In this document: positions 22,366 to 33,707 of the stretch, piece after piece
Layout of the letters: each line of letters opens with the position of its first letter
Position numbering within the stretch: the stretch's first letter is position 1
Assembly (NCBI GenBank): GCA_030141605.1
Contig: JAQGDQ010000417.1
Coordinates: forward strand, 138,501-202,500
DNA length: 64,000 nucleotides
Source of the DNA: Tubiluchus corallicola
Lineage: Eukaryota > Priapulida > Priapulimorpha > Priapulimorphida > Tubiluchidae
Direction of reading: 5' to 3'
Notes under the pieces: generated by a model
Told to the model about the DNA's origin: nothing
Seen by the model: the letters and a program-made list of their open reading frames with translations, nothing else
Databases searched by the model: none
Made by a program: the position numbers and the translations under genes

Positions 22366-23005
22366 TGAATCAGTAGAAATATGAATAAAACACACAAAAC
22401 GTTTCATTTGAATGATTTAAGCAGCACTGAGGCATTGATCTTTGGTTCGGGAACGTATCTCAATTCGTTTACATTACTTCCTCTGTGAATGTTTTGGTTT
22501 CGTTTAACGATGTTTTGTTTAATGTCGAATTTTGCTGGAAAGCATTACCGTCATCAAGAGAGGACTTACTGTAATATCAAACAAATGATGAAAGACTAAT
22601 ATAACCAATAACACTAACCTGTGCATTTAGTGCATAAAATATGTGAAGTCTGTATACCTGTCTTCCATGTAACCAGCAGCCAATACTAACAGCACAAAAT
22701 GTCAAATAATAAAATGGTAAAAAGATAATAATGAGAATAATGCACACTGGACTCTTGCAGTAAATTTAGTATGTTTAGTAACATTTTCCACTGGCATGCT
22801 TGTGAGTAAATTTTGTTACACTACAGCAGCTGTCAGCTAAGAAAATGAAAGAAGTGCCGACTGGCCGTTGCAAGGAGGGGCCCCGCTGGTTGACTGACAT
22901 TGATTGATTGATTGCATATTTCACCTGTGCTAGCTGCCATTTTGTGCAGCCAAGATTTGCTTAGATGCTTAAAATCACTGTTGCTAACTATATAAAATTT
23001 AGTAC

Positions 23006-23113
23006 CTGGACACGTGTAAAAGTGCTTCTAGGTGGACGCCAGAAGATGCTTGCCCAGAGATGGGTATCTCTAATGCCTTCCATTGCGTTGCTTCCAAACA
23101 CGTGTCCGAATTT
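23006..23113 (-). CDS. Polycystin-1-like exon c: HLWxS segment
   Basis: 36 codons with DTHLWASIFWRPPRSTFTRVQ split over the exon end. The HLW-x-S and P-x-S-x-FTRxQR signature directly before TM2 is diagnostic of polycystin-1 and lov-1 type proteins. Acceptor gggtgtag, donor GTACTA. Phase 0 at both ends. Confidence 0.93.
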
Positions 23114-24099
23114 CTACACCCAAAAAATGAAATCACTTTAATAAGTTTTGATCTACTACCCAATAAAAAGGTCTACTGACTGCAAACAGTCGTAGCAAGA
23201 TCAACACTTGCTTCATCATTAGCGGTGGTCCTCTAGGATGGAACACAGAACAGACAGACATTTCCCAGGCGTGGATGGACACATGTACAATTGTACAGCT
23301 TCTATCAGCAAAAGAAATATCAGAGGCATGTACAAAACAACACAAGAGCAGTTTTCCCAGTGGCCGTCCCTACATTTACTTGCACAGGCTTTGTGTTGCT
23401 TAGCATAGTTTTCTGTGTCACTCCAAAAGTACTCACAGTGTACCAAAAGTGTAATAAGCTACTAATAAAGAAAAACGGTTAACTTGCCCTTTAACAAACA
23501 AAACGGATATAAGTGCAACAACACTATTTAAATTGTTTGTTTGAGTTTAAAAAAAAACGCTAAGAAATGGTGTGTAGTGTTTTAAGATAACTATGTACAT
23601 CCACATGGCATTCTGAAACCCAGAAATCCAGGCTGGAGTCTTTGGACACGGGAATACTCAATCCAAAGTGACTAAAGACTAATGCCAAATAAAAGCGTTG
23701 ACAAAATGCAAATGCAAACAACTTTTTTGTCCCACTTACTAAGAAATTTTCAATATTTATAATTTTTCGCATTTCATATGTGTTCTAATACTGATACTTT
23801 TTCCATATGCTGTACCAAAGATGGTCAAGACGGTCACAACCACATTACTGACGGGGGGAGGGAGGTCTGGTTCAGCGTCAATGATAAGTGATCGCCATAT
23901 TGCAGGAATAAGTTGGACAGTTTTTGCTACTGCACCAAGGTGTCAGGCAACTTTTTGGAAATATTACTGTACCTGTGTTGGTTAGGACGAAAAATTAGGA
24001 ACAGAAATGTGCATGTCTATACACCAAGAAAGAGGTAAATGATTATTATTTGCAATGAGGGAGGTCAGTTTTTAGATATTCATCAAAGGTTATTGAAAG

Positions 24100-24420
24100 A
24101 GTAAATAGTACAAAGTGTTCTTAAAGCTAAAAGATACTAATTTTCCAAATATTGTGATTTGTTTACTAACGTTTTATTATTCGCAACAAAACTTGTTAGT
24201 GAGGCGGAGAAATTTCAATTCGCTACTGTTTAGAGTCGGAAATGGGGTTCGTCAAGGTGTGAAAATGTCGCCTATTTTATTTATTCAACACTTTCACGAC
24301 TTAAGCACAGATGTTTGATCAATTGATCCTTGCATTAATCACTTAATGTTTGCGCATGATGGGTGTTTGTTACAAATGGTGAAAAATGTTGATAAAACAA
24401 AAAACTTCTACTATTACTCA
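24100..24420 (+). pseudogene. Reverse-transcriptase fragment of a non-LTR retrotransposon
   Basis: The plus frame reads FRVGNGVRQGVKMSPILF (RT block with NGVRQGxxxSPxLF), then an in-frame TGA at about 24316, then CINHLMFAHDGCLL in the same frame, i.e. the catalytic FADD block changed to FAHD. Nonsense and a lost catalytic Asp make it dead. It abuts polycystin exon b on the opposite strand. Confidence 0.85.
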
Positions 24421-24428
24421 AATCCTAC

Positions 24429-24567
24429 CCGAAGCATTGTAGGAGGAGACACACTTAGTTCCGTGTGAACGGTCTGTAAGCCAATGTCAACAGCTAACCA
24501 ATTATTGCAAACAAAACAAAAAGCTTGGTTAGTTTGCATGTCCCGAATGACAACATGGGCCAAGAAC
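24429..24567 (-). CDS. Polycystin-1-like exon b: end of PLAT
   Basis: Completes the Trp codon and reads FLAHVVIRDMQT then NNWLAVD, matching the last PLAT strands (W-x-L-x-x-V-x-V-R-D-x-Q-T ... WLA-D-x-G). Acceptor tttttttag at 24568; donor GTAGGA at 24428. 139 bp, leaving in phase 0. Confidence 0.88.
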
Positions 24568-25758
24568 CTAAAAAAACACAGAAACAGCAATTCAACCTGA
24601 TATTACGTGTCATGTGAATACACACTCGATGTGAACCTGCCTTTAGCACAAAGTATATACTTGGCTTTTAAAAATCTGATTTGTCATCCAATATACAAGA
24701 AATTCCACAATTGGCTAGAAGCTTTGCCCAGGGGCCTATAATGCTGTGAAAACGGTTCTGTGTACCGTTCTGTTCAAACAGTTTGTTATTCGTTTTAAAG
24801 CACAAAAGCCAGTATCAGCAAAAATACAGTACAAAATGCAGTTAATTTTCACTAACATAATTTTTGTATCAAATTCATAGCAATTCTGATAATTTTAAGT
24901 ATTTCTAACAGATTTTATAGAAATGTACATAGACGCACAATAGGTGATAATGATATTTATTAATTAGATCACGACTGTGAGTGACAGAATGTTCATAAAC
25001 AGTTGCGGGTAACGAGTTGAACAAGGGAGACTGGCAAATTATGCAATGTTAAACTGCGGTATTTAATTGTAAAACTTTAAACGAAAAATCAGACGATTGT
25101 GTAAACACGAGTTCAGAATAAATAATGCTCTAACATATTGAAAACTACAATAGCTTATTTTGAACGAAAGCTTAGATTAAATAATAATTGCCTCGGATAC
25201 TCAAATTTTGTTAAACTTTGAAAGCTACACGTGGCTCAGTGAACCTATTAAGATTGGCAGTGGCTCCTTTTTGTCACATTCACGTGGCCGACAAATAGTA
25301 GGCGGTACCATGATAACCATGATCATGAACTGCTGTGTTAGTTTCATGACGTTATATGATGTAAAGCCCATTTTTCGTGACATCATGCATTTAAGCAGTA
25401 CTGTAACACTTATGCAAATGTGCTTAACGCACAAGAGAAGACGCCTGCCATTGCACAAACTGTGGTTAGTTTCTGACGTAAGCAATAGCTGTGTTCGGTT
25501 ATCATTAATTAACTTTCTAAGCTAATTATTCAAATACAAGAAACAATTGTTAACTTTTATAGGCAAGAAAAATATATTTTGAACAGTAAATTAAAATGAG
25601 ATTGAGTATAAAAAATCGTCCAGTCTTCCTTTAAGAATGCATTCAAGCAAGACACTAAAGTATTCAATACAGCACACAGAAAGCATGGTTTTCTTTCGCC
25701 ATTGAGAAATTTATCTATGCAAGAGCGCATAACCGCGCATTAAACCACAAACATTTAC

Positions 25759-25918
25759 CAGTCCGGAGAATTGCCGGAATTGTCGTGCCACAGCTCGATG
25801 GCCACTAACTCTCCAAGAGCATGCGGTGTCGTCATCAGAAACCAATCCTGAGTGCCAACATAAAATGTTCGTCTGTTGCTGTCAAACAGCCTGGTTGGTA
25901 AGCTGTTTCCATTTTTGC
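25759..25918 (-). CDS. Polycystin-1-like exon a: PLAT/LH2 domain
   Basis: Reads G-KNGNSLPTRLFD, then RTFYVGTQDWFLMTT and LGELVAIELWHDNSGNSP, the PLAT signature (phi-x-LGdLxxIxIWHDNsGxsPxW). PLAT folds as a beta sandwich at the cytosolic membrane face and binds lipid or protein partners. The acceptor is ttttag before 25918 and the donor GTAAATG at 25758. It enters with two bases of a split Gly codon and leaves in phase 2 (TG|G, Trp). The upstream exon with the first PLAT strands is missing from the adjacent sequence. Confidence 0.93.
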
Positions 25919-26607
25919 CTAAAATGAAAGACAGAGACATTTTTCACTGGTGCCTGAGTTCAAGGCATTTGGGCAACGCAGACCCTAATTATATTTGTAA
26001 TTTTCAATTTGTCAATAATGCTATTATCATCATCAGTATTTGTCATTGGAAAAGAACTGCCACGTTATCTGATTTTTGCATCACACATGACATGTAAATA
26101 CGTGGTAAATAACGATGATATGTACCCATCTTATTTTATTCTATTTTCTGAGTTCATAACTCTTTAATGGACATTTTTGAAAACGTGCTTATGAGGAACA
26201 TCTTTCAGAAATGTCTATGAATGTAGCAAATAAACCGAGACGGCTGAATTATCGAATTCCTGAAGGTCTGCTTCATCCAAACAAATCCACTTGTCTACCT
26301 TCTGTGGAGCATTTCAGTTACACCTGGTCTCAGTTTGATATTTTAACCCACTAGACAGACCACAAAAGTCAGTCTAGTTGTAACTCATTTGTTCCAATTC
26401 CATAGAGTGCAAGCTCTTGTTTATCGAATGTCATTTGCTGTCGTTGAACCTCTTTTATTGCTATTTTCTCAGCAAAATAAAATAAATAAGCAGTTTGAAA
26501 TGAACAGGATTCTGCAATATTGCAGGATTTTACTGAACAGCTGAATGATTAGCTCAGTGATAAACAAAAGTGAGAATTACACACCGAATTAAGGTGTAGG
26601 GAGCCGA

Positions 26608-27318
26608 GTAAACCACTAGCCAAAGTAGGACACTTCCGGTAAAACGCATGTGCTAAATTTACGGAAAAGCAGCATCGTACATGGGCAGCCCAGGTAGGGC
26701 GCAGGCGATTTCTGTCGAGAATTATGACATAATCAAACATAAAACTAAATTTGTTTTAGAAAAAAAGAACTTTATAATAATGATGGATAGTCCTTGACAA
26801 TTTACAATGATTATTGTGTTTTTTACAATAATTATTATTATTAGTTCCATAAATATCATCTAATGTTTTAAAGAGAGAAACTATGTAGGGCACATAACTG
26901 GCTAACCCATTTACTTAGTAGAAAACAGTTATCTGCCCAAGAGGTAGTGGAACTGATCACCTGTCTGTGAAGCGACACGGAATGAAAACGATATACCTTA
27001 AGCAAATGTTGGAATCGCCTAAAAACTGGCTTATTTCACTTCAAAAACATTAATATCGAAGCTAAATTTAGTATTGGAAATTTTACTAACTCAAAATAAG
27101 ATTCTTTTATTTTACCAGATATATAATAAATTATTCAACGAATATCGACGTTTTCAATTATTATTATTAAATAAACAAGGACAGCGGGTGCTGCCAGTAC
27201 GGTTAACGATTCAATTTGAGACCTGTCTCTCGTGTCCTACTTGGGCAGCCCATGTACGACGTGTCCTACTTGGGCTAGCCCATGTACGCCAATTGTCCTA
27301 CTTCGGCTAGTGGGTTAC
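26608..27318. mobile_element. Candidate non-autonomous transposon with 25-bp terminal inverted repeats
   Basis: gtaaaccactagccaaagta at 26608 is matched in inverse by ...cttcggctagtgggttac ending at 27318; both continue into gtaggac. Inside, cccatgtac(g) and gtcctacttgggc words are repeated at the right end (27232-27300) and inverted at the left (26680-26700). The target duplication is unclear. A tRNA A-box-like ttagctcagtgataaa at 26550 lies just outside. Confidence 0.6.
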
Positions 27319-27329
27319 TGAGAGACCAA

Positions 27330-28044
27330 CATAAGGAATCATAGAGAAATAAATAAGATAATAAATAATGCAATAATTCTTTAACGAGTATTTTACGCTC
27401 TAACTCAATTACAAAAAAACTTTATTTACTTATTGATTACCGTAAGCTAATACTTTGAAATTTTTGTTTGGTTAACATGAGTTGTTCTGTCTAGGATTGG
27501 GCTACAGCTTTGATTGATCACAAAAATTTGTCAGATGATGGCACTAGACTTACCCTCTAAAAATCCCTGATTCAAATCCAGGCTCATAAAAGATTTATTC
27601 AAAGTTTTGTTCTGATTCAACTTTGAAAATTTGAGTTGTGACAAGCGGTTGTGTGATATTGGAGCTTGTATTTTTTACAAGTGGTAGCTGTACGATGTGG
27701 GAGGTTTTTACTCCAAGAAGAAATAAATAACCCAAAACTGCATGCTGTATTCTGAGAAATCCTGCAATCTAATCCAGAATGAGTGAAAACTTGCAAGCCT
27801 GGCAACACTAACTACTCGCATTGTGCAGTTGTTCTTTTTCCTTCACCTTTGAAACAGCTTAACATCTGTAGCACATTCACCTGAACGGTAGATTCATTCA
27901 ACTAAAAATGTTGTTTGTAATGGCAGTAGTTTTCTGTCAACGGCTTTGTTTATACAACGCTAGACTACACACTTTTCGATGATTTTTTGTGACTTTTCGA
28001 TGATTTTTTGAACACACTACGCAATTATTTTTTTGTAGATCAAC
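27330..28044. other. Diverged GPCR-unit intergenic block at the left end of the array
   Basis: Diverged copy of the intergenic DNA that recurs between the GPCR genes: ttatttact.attgattac, tgaaatttttgtttgg, the tRNA-like ctgattcaaatccag (27567-27581), taaataacccaaaactgcatgctgt and the region corresponding to gaaacagctaatagc. It marks the array's left limit; no 56-bp repeats are here. Confidence 0.7.
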
Positions 28045-28517
28045 ACAATGTTAGTATACACACAAGTACATCAAATTAATCTTTATCTGCACAAGCAGAT
28101 TTTCTTGAAAGCTGTTCTAAACTTGTTATTCATTACAGCATGGATAATTGGATTGGCAAAACTATTGCATAAGCCAAACCAAAGGCAGAAGATAGTTTGC
28201 ATACACACAAGTACATCAGATTAATCTTTATCTGCACAAGCAGATTTTCTTGAAAGCTGTTCTAAACTTGTTATTCATTACAGCATGGATAATTGGATTG
28301 GCAAAACTATTGCATAAGCCAAACCAAAGGCAGAAGATAGTTTGCATACACACAAGTACATCAGATTAATCTTTATCTGCACAAGCAGATTTTCTTGAAA
28401 GCTGTTCTAAGCTTGTTATTCATTATAGCATGGATAATTGGATTGGCAAAACTATTGCATAAGCCAAACTAAAGGCAGAAGATAGTTTGCATACACACAA
28501 GTACATCAGATTAATCT
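28045..28517 (-). repeat. 145-bp tandem repeats made of GPCR TM7/C-terminal coding ends (left array)
   Basis: aatctttatctgc recurs at 28078, 28223, 28368 and 28513, an exact 145-bp period; the fourth unit is the 3' end of the intact gene at 28518. Each unit on the minus strand encodes WFGLCNSFANPIIH, the helix-8 tail FKKICLCR and a stop, plus about 40 nt of 3' flank. 145 is not divisible by three, so units do not form one ORF. Confidence 0.95.
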
Positions 28518-29360
28518 TTATCTGCACAAGCAGATTTTCTTGAAAGCTGTTCTAAGCTTGGTATTCATTACAGCATAGATAATTGGATTGGCAAAACTAT
28601 TGCATAAGCCAAGCCAAAGACAGAAGATGTTTACAATGTTATCTGCAGGACCTGGTTGTGCAATTATGAAATTAGGTCCCCAGCAAACGAAGAATACAAC
28701 AATGGTCACAAGTAACATCTTTGTTGCTTTCATTTCTGCCACCTTTACACTAGACTGTGGATTTTCTTGATGAATTCTCAACACTTGCCTCCGTGCAGCC
28801 TTCCATATTATTGTGTATAATATTGATAATGCGATTACAGGCAAATAAAAGAACAGAATTTTATCCATTAAAAGTGCTGAAGGAAATCCTTTGTCGTCTA
28901 GTATTATGATTACATAGGCTGAAGCAAATCCCACAAACCAAATAACACAAATAGAAGCAGCTATCGTCTTCCCTGTGAGATAGATGTTGTACTTATAGGG
29001 ATGTAAAACAGCCAAATATCTTTCAGCAGCTATAACACATAGATGCATTATGCTCACACTTGTCGAAGGTATTATGGTGAAGCGACGGACTTGTCTTAAA
29101 ATTTCGTTAGCAAGTCGCGAACGAATTGGCGACAAAGGCATTATTACGCCGACCAACAAATCCGCCACGGCTAGTGACACGATCAGAGCATTTATTCCCG
29201 TTCGCAGCTGCTCGTACTTGTAAACTGCGACAAGAATTAACATGTTGCCAGCAATCACTGCGAAAGCAGTAAACACATACAAGTATAAAGCAATTTGTAG
29301 AATTTGCAAGTTTTTCTGCTCTGCTTGTAAGGTCGCGTTTACTGTAGAATTAGCCATCAT
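28518..29360 (-). CDS. Rhodopsin-class GPCR, paralog 1 (280 aa, intact)
   Basis: Single-exon class A receptor. Two to three N-glycosylation sequons (NST, NAT) precede TM1 with GN (N1.50); TM2 LAVADLLVG (D2.50); TM3 ends AAERY (ERY in place of DRY); W4.50; TM5 FFYLP (P5.50); TM6 VCWGP; TM7 NPIIY; short tail KKICLCR with a likely palmitoylated Cys. It is the most diverged copy (SPIRSRL after TM2, DDKGFPSALLMDK in ECL2). No Cys occurs at 3.25 or in ECL2. Ligand unknown; the small size and tandem setting suggest a chemoreceptor-like or peptide/lipid receptor family. The upstream ctataaaa at 29442-29449 is only a weak TATA candidate. Confidence 0.93.
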   Translation of the reverse strand: MMANSTVNATLQAEQKNLQILQIALYLYVFTAFAVIAGNMLILVAVYKYEQLRTGINALIVSLAVADLLVGVIMPLSPIRSRLANEILRQVRRFTIIPSTSVSIMHLCVIAAERYLAVLHPYKYNIYLTGKTIAASICVIWFVGFASAYVIIILDDKGFPSALLMDKILFFYLPVIALSILYTIIWKAARRQVLRIHQENPQSSVKVAEMKATKMLLVTIVVFFVCWGPNFIIAQPGPADNIVNIFCLWLGLCNSFANPIIYAVMNTKLRTAFKKICLCR

Positions 29361-30316
29361 ACATGTGTAAGTTAACTGCCATATCTAACTTGATAGTGCA
29401 CTAGCTACTCCATCATCCTGGCTATCATATGCAGCTCCCTACTATAAAATGCCACACAACGCATTTTTCCAGTGTATAAATACCGCATTTATTATGCTTT
29501 TATTAAATGTTTAAAATAGGCCAAGTTTGCATGTCTATTGATTAGTTTCTGTTTTAGCCTAATGGAAAAAAGTGCAGAATTGCATGAAATAGAATTTTAA
29601 AATTATTGATGTGTTACGTTAAGGAAACGTTGTGTTTACAGATTACTTATAGTCTAAATGCAACAGCCATGGCATTATTTCTGACTGTCATATGATAATG
29701 ATTCTGTTGCTCTGTTCACTAAAAGCTATGTGCTACATACACACAACAAACAGCATTGTTTGAAGAACATTAGCGTCTGTTTATTTTTCTTTGCCAACAG
29801 ACTCTACAACAAGGCAAATGATTTTTTTCCAAAATTTACTGATTCAGATAAAAAAGAAACTTAGCTTTTAATGTTTATTTATCTGCATAATTTATAAAAC
29901 TGCCATGGTACAAATCTCTTACATTTTAGCATGCCTGACTAGTTATCTCAGCAAGTGTATCATCCAAAAGAAAAATCAAAGATGTTCCAAGATAACCGAT
30001 GATAAATAAATTTGTTCCAAGATGACTGAAAAAAGTTAAAAAAAGATTTTGTTTCAAGAATGGTATTGTTGGTAAGTTAGTCTGAATATGTCTTTGAATG
30101 ACATCACAAGAGGTATTGTTCGTCGTTGTTTTCACGATACCTGTACATTATTGCTTGCTTTTACACCTGTTATTTATAATCACAGTAATGTTTTCCGGTA
30201 ATAGCTTTGCTTACAAAAGGTTCGGCTATGTGCATTTCGAATTTCGAAGTAAAAACTTTTCTGGACTTTTGTTAATAACACAGTGACCAGCATATAAAAA
30301 GTACCTCTCTTAGTTT
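29361..30316. other. Intergenic block between GPCR paralogs 1 and 2
   Basis: 29361-29815 is the 5' flank of paralog 1, alignable to the other 5' flanks (ttttagcctaatg, gattacttatagtc, acaacaaacagcattg). 29930-30316 is the type-1 3' flank of paralog 2, marked by tgacatcacaagaggtattg and ttttacacctgttatttata, which recurs near 37030, 38200 and 53670. No 56-bp repeats and no other gene. Confidence 0.6.
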
Positions 30317-31162
30317 TTATCTGAACAAACAGATTTTCTTGAAAGCTTTTCTAAACTTGTTATTCATTGCAGCATAGATGATTGGATTGGCAAAACTGTT
30401 GCAATATCCAAACCAAAGGCAGAAGAAATAATTCAGAGCACTATTCGCTGAATCTGGTTCTGCAATTATGAAAGCAGGCCCCCAGCAAACGAAGAACACA
30501 ACAGTTGTTACAAGTAACATCTTTGTTGCTTTCATTTCTGCCACCTTTACACTAGTGTGTGGATTTTCTTGGTGAATTCTCAACACTTGCCTCCGTGCAG
30601 CCTTCCATATTATTGTGTTCAGCACCGATAGTATGATTACAGGCAAATAAAAGTACAGAATTTTATCTATTAGAACTACAGAATGAAATCCTTTCGTGTC
30701 TGGTGCCATGATTAAATAGGCTGCAGCAATTGCAAGAAACCAAGTAGTACAAATGAAAGCAGCTATCATCCTCCCTGTGACATAGATGTTGTACTTAAAG
30801 GGATGTAAAATAGCCAGATATCTTTCCACAGCTATAATGCATAGATGCATTATGCTCACGCTTGTCAAAAGCGTCATGGTGAAGTAAATGACATATTCTA
30901 AAATTTCATTAGCTAGTCTCAAACGAATTGCTTCCAAAGGCATTATTACTCCAACCAACAAATCTGCCACGGCTAGTGACACGATCAGAGCATTCATTTT
31001 CGTTCGCAACTGCTCATACTTGTAAACTGCGACAAGAATTAATGTGTTGCCAGCTATCACTGCGAAGACAGTGAACACGTAAAAGTACAAAACAATTTGT
31101 GGAATTTGCAAGTTTTTCTGCTCTGCTTGTCCGGTCGCATTTGCTGTAAAATTATCCATCAT
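30317..31162 (-). CDS. Rhodopsin-class GPCR, paralog 2 (281 aa, intact)
   Basis: Class A receptor, one exon. Positions: sequons N4 and N8, TM1 22-47 (N39 = 1.50), TM2 57-79 (D67 = 2.50), TM3 90-114 with ERY 113-115, TM4 131-152 (W141), TM5 167-189 (P174), E209 (6.30, ionic-lock partner), CWGP 226-229, NPIIY 259-263, tail KKICLFR. Position 3.25 is Glu, not Cys. ECL3 reads AEPDSANSALNY. Residues about 66-168 are the same as in paralog 3 down to synonymous sites, a conversion tract. A TATAAAAG box lies 75 bp upstream of the ATG. Confidence 0.95.
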   Translation of the reverse strand: MMDNFTANATGQAEQKNLQIPQIVLYFYVFTVFAVIAGNTLILVAVYKYEQLRTKMNALIVSLAVADLLVGVIMPLEAIRLRLANEILEYVIYFTMTLLTSVSIMHLCIIAVERYLAILHPFKYNIYVTGRMIAAFICTTWFLAIAAAYLIMAPDTKGFHSVVLIDKILYFYLPVIILSVLNTIIWKAARRQVLRIHQENPHTSVKVAEMKATKMLLVTTVVFFVCWGPAFIIAEPDSANSALNYFFCLWFGYCNSFANPIIYAAMNNKFRKAFKKICLFR

Positions 31163-32290
31163 ACACGCGCAAGTTAAGAGCCATGTTTAATTCGATAATG
31201 CATTAGTCTATCATCCTAGGTACCTCAAACAGTTCTCTTTTATAAAGTGCCACACAATGTATTTTTTACTGTACAAATACCACATTTTACATGTTTTTGA
31301 TGAACGTTTAAGAGAGATCAACTTTGCATGTCTACGCAATGGACTCTGTTTTAGCCTAATGAAAAAAGCTCTGAGTTGCATGGAACAGGATTTTAAAAAT
31401 TAGTGGTGTGTTATATACTAAGTGAAGGTTGTGTTTACAGATCATTTACTGTCTATCAAATGCAACAGAAATGACGACATTTCTATTTGCCATCAAATAG
31501 ACACTTTGTTGCTCTGTTCATTAAAAACTGTGTGTCACGTATGAAACAAACAGCATTGTCTGGAGCACATTAGAGTCTGTTTACTTTTCTGTTGCATTAG
31601 TTATACGTAGCTTTTATGGTCAAATGTCAAATGTCACTGTATCACCATCTGAACCCCTCCCCTACACCAGATGTCTACCCTTCAAATTTTGTGACTTTTG
31701 GTATTGGTTTTTTTTTTAGTTATTGAGTGTCATGGTGGAGAATAAAAACAAATGAATAAACTGTTTGTGAAAAAGAAGATTCGCGTGTATCGCAGGACCT
31801 TAAGGCACACCTGAATGTGCAATAATTTATTACGGATTGTCCTAGGCACTAAATCAATTACACAAAAAAACCTCATTTGCTTATTAATTACAACAGGTGT
31901 GCCTTAATACTTTAAAATGAATTGTCTGACTACAATGAATTGTCCTGTCTGGGATTAGTACATTGTTAGGGCAAGCAGAACGTTCAAGTGGTAACTGTGA
32001 CTACATTCTGGGAGTTGTTTACTAAATGAAGGAATAAATAATCCAAAACTGCATACTGTGCTCTGAAGTTATGAAAAATCACAAAATCTCACCCGGAAGG
32101 TTTCAAAGATTCGAACTCCAAAAAATCCCAGAAGGGGGAAAGAATTCTAGTCGGGCGACTCCTAAACTACTCGCCTTGTTCTTCTTCTTGCTTTACGCTG
32201 GAAACAGCTAATAGCTTAATATCCACTGTACATTCGACTGACGGTAAACTCATTCAACTGAAAGCCCCGCGTCAGGGGGAAATGTTAAAA
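31163..32290. other. Intergenic block upstream of GPCR paralog 2
   Basis: 5' flank with TATA box, then conserved non-coding DNA (acaccagatgtctac, gagtgtcatggtgg, aataatttattacgg) as in the other units. The tRNA-like segment present in other units is absent: gattag joins straight to tacattg near 31960. Confidence 0.6.
31237..31244 (-). promoter_or_regulatory. TATA box of GPCR paralog 2
   Basis: Minus-strand TATAAAAG within CACTTTATAAAAGAGAACTG, 75 bp upstream of the ATG at 31162. The same position is conserved in several paralogs. Confidence 0.65.
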
Positions 32291-33352
32291 GCTCACAAAA
32301 CGGTAAATGCTTTCACACTTGTCCATTGGACAACATTAAAGTAGAAGCCCACGAACTGGTAAATGCTTTCACACTTGTCCATTGGACAACATTAAAGTAG
32401 AAGCCCACAAACCGGTAAACGCTTTCACACTTGTCCATTGGACAACATTAAAGTAGAAGCCCATAATCCGGTAAAAGCTTTCGCACTTGTCCATTGGACA
32501 ACATTAAAGTAGAAGCCCACGAACCGGTAAATGCTTTCACACTTATCCATTGGACAACATTAAAGTAGAAGCCCACAAACTGGTAAATGCTTTCATACTT
32601 GTCCATTGGACAACATTAAAGTAGAAGCCCACAAACTGGTAAATGCTTTCACACTTGTCCATTGGACAACATTAAAGTAGAAGCCCACAAACTGGTAAAC
32701 GCTTTCACACTTGTCCATTGGACAACATTAAAGTAGAAGCCCACAAACTGGTAAATGCTTTCACACTTGTCCATTGGACAACATTAAAGTAGAAGCCCAC
32801 AAACCGGTAAATGCTTTCACACTTGTCCATTGGACAACATTAAAGCAGAAGCCCACAAACCGGTAAAAGCTTTCACACTTATCCATTGGACAACATTAGA
32901 GTAGAAACCCACAAACTGGTAAACGCTTTCGCACTTGTCCATTGGACAACATTAAAGTAGAAGCCCACAAACTGGAGATGCTTTCACACATGTCCATTGG
33001 ACAACATTAAAGTAGAAGCCCACGAACCGGTAAATGCTTTCACACTTGTCCATTGGACAACATTAAAGTAGAAGCCCACACACTGGTAAAGGCTTTCACA
33101 CTTGTCCATTGGACAACATTAAAGTAGAAGCCCACAAACCGGTAAATGCTTTCACACTTGTCCATTGGACAACATTAAAGTAGAAGCCCACAAACTGGTA
33201 AAGGCTTTCACACTTACCCATTGGACAACATTAAAGTAGAAGCTCACAAACCGGTAAATGCTTTTACACTTGTCCATTGGACAACATTAAAGGAGAAGCC
33301 CACAAACTGGTAAATGCTTTCACACCTGTCCATTGGACAACATTAAAGTAGA
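32291..33352. repeat. 56-bp tandem repeats, about 19 copies (array A1)
   Basis: tccattggacaacatt recurs every 56 bp from 32321 to 33327; one unit near 32965 is shortened. The unit includes ttgtccattggacaa, a 15-bp odd palindrome holding CCAAT on the minus strand, and gcccacaaaccggtaaatgc. It lies between paralogs 2 and 3, about 1.1 kb upstream of paralog 2's start. Confidence 0.98.
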
Positions 33353-33707
33353 CTACAATTAAGCGAAAACTTGTTCGATGTTTTGAAATTTTTGTATCTT
33401 GTCAGTCACCAGAACCAAGAAGATACTAAAGATAACTTCTCAAATGAGTTCGTTCTTTGAATGACACAAGTGTGAATATGTTATTGGTCTTTATTTTCAC
33501 AAAACCTGTACGCTGACATATAATGCCTTTACCGCATTATTTATTGCAATTACACCTGTTGTTACTGATCACAGTAATGTTTTCCATTAGTGGCTTTGCC
33601 TGTAAAACATTCGGCTAATGTGTTTCAGTTTTTTTGTAGCCATGATATTGATGTATTTTTGTTGGTTAAACAATACTGGCATATACATAAGTACATCTCT
33701 TTACTTT
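33353..33707. other. Type-2 3' flank of GPCR paralog 3
   Basis: Recurring 3'-flank block (gaaccaagaagatactaaag, atgttattggtctttatttt, cctttaccgcattatttatt). TTTATT at 33540-33545 gives AATAAA on the minus strand about 160 nt after the stop, a candidate polyadenylation signal present in all type-2 flanks. Confidence 0.55.

Noticed and set aside
23133-23772. Minus-strand ORFs between polycystin exons b and c
   Set aside because: No polycystin similarity, and exons b and c already join in phase 0.
23820-23910. gaggggagggag-type purine run as a regulatory site
   Set aside because: Short, isolated, no motif I can name.
26540-26600. tRNA gene suggested by ttagctcagtgataaa
   Set aside because: A-box-like only; no B box or cloverleaf follows within tRNA length.
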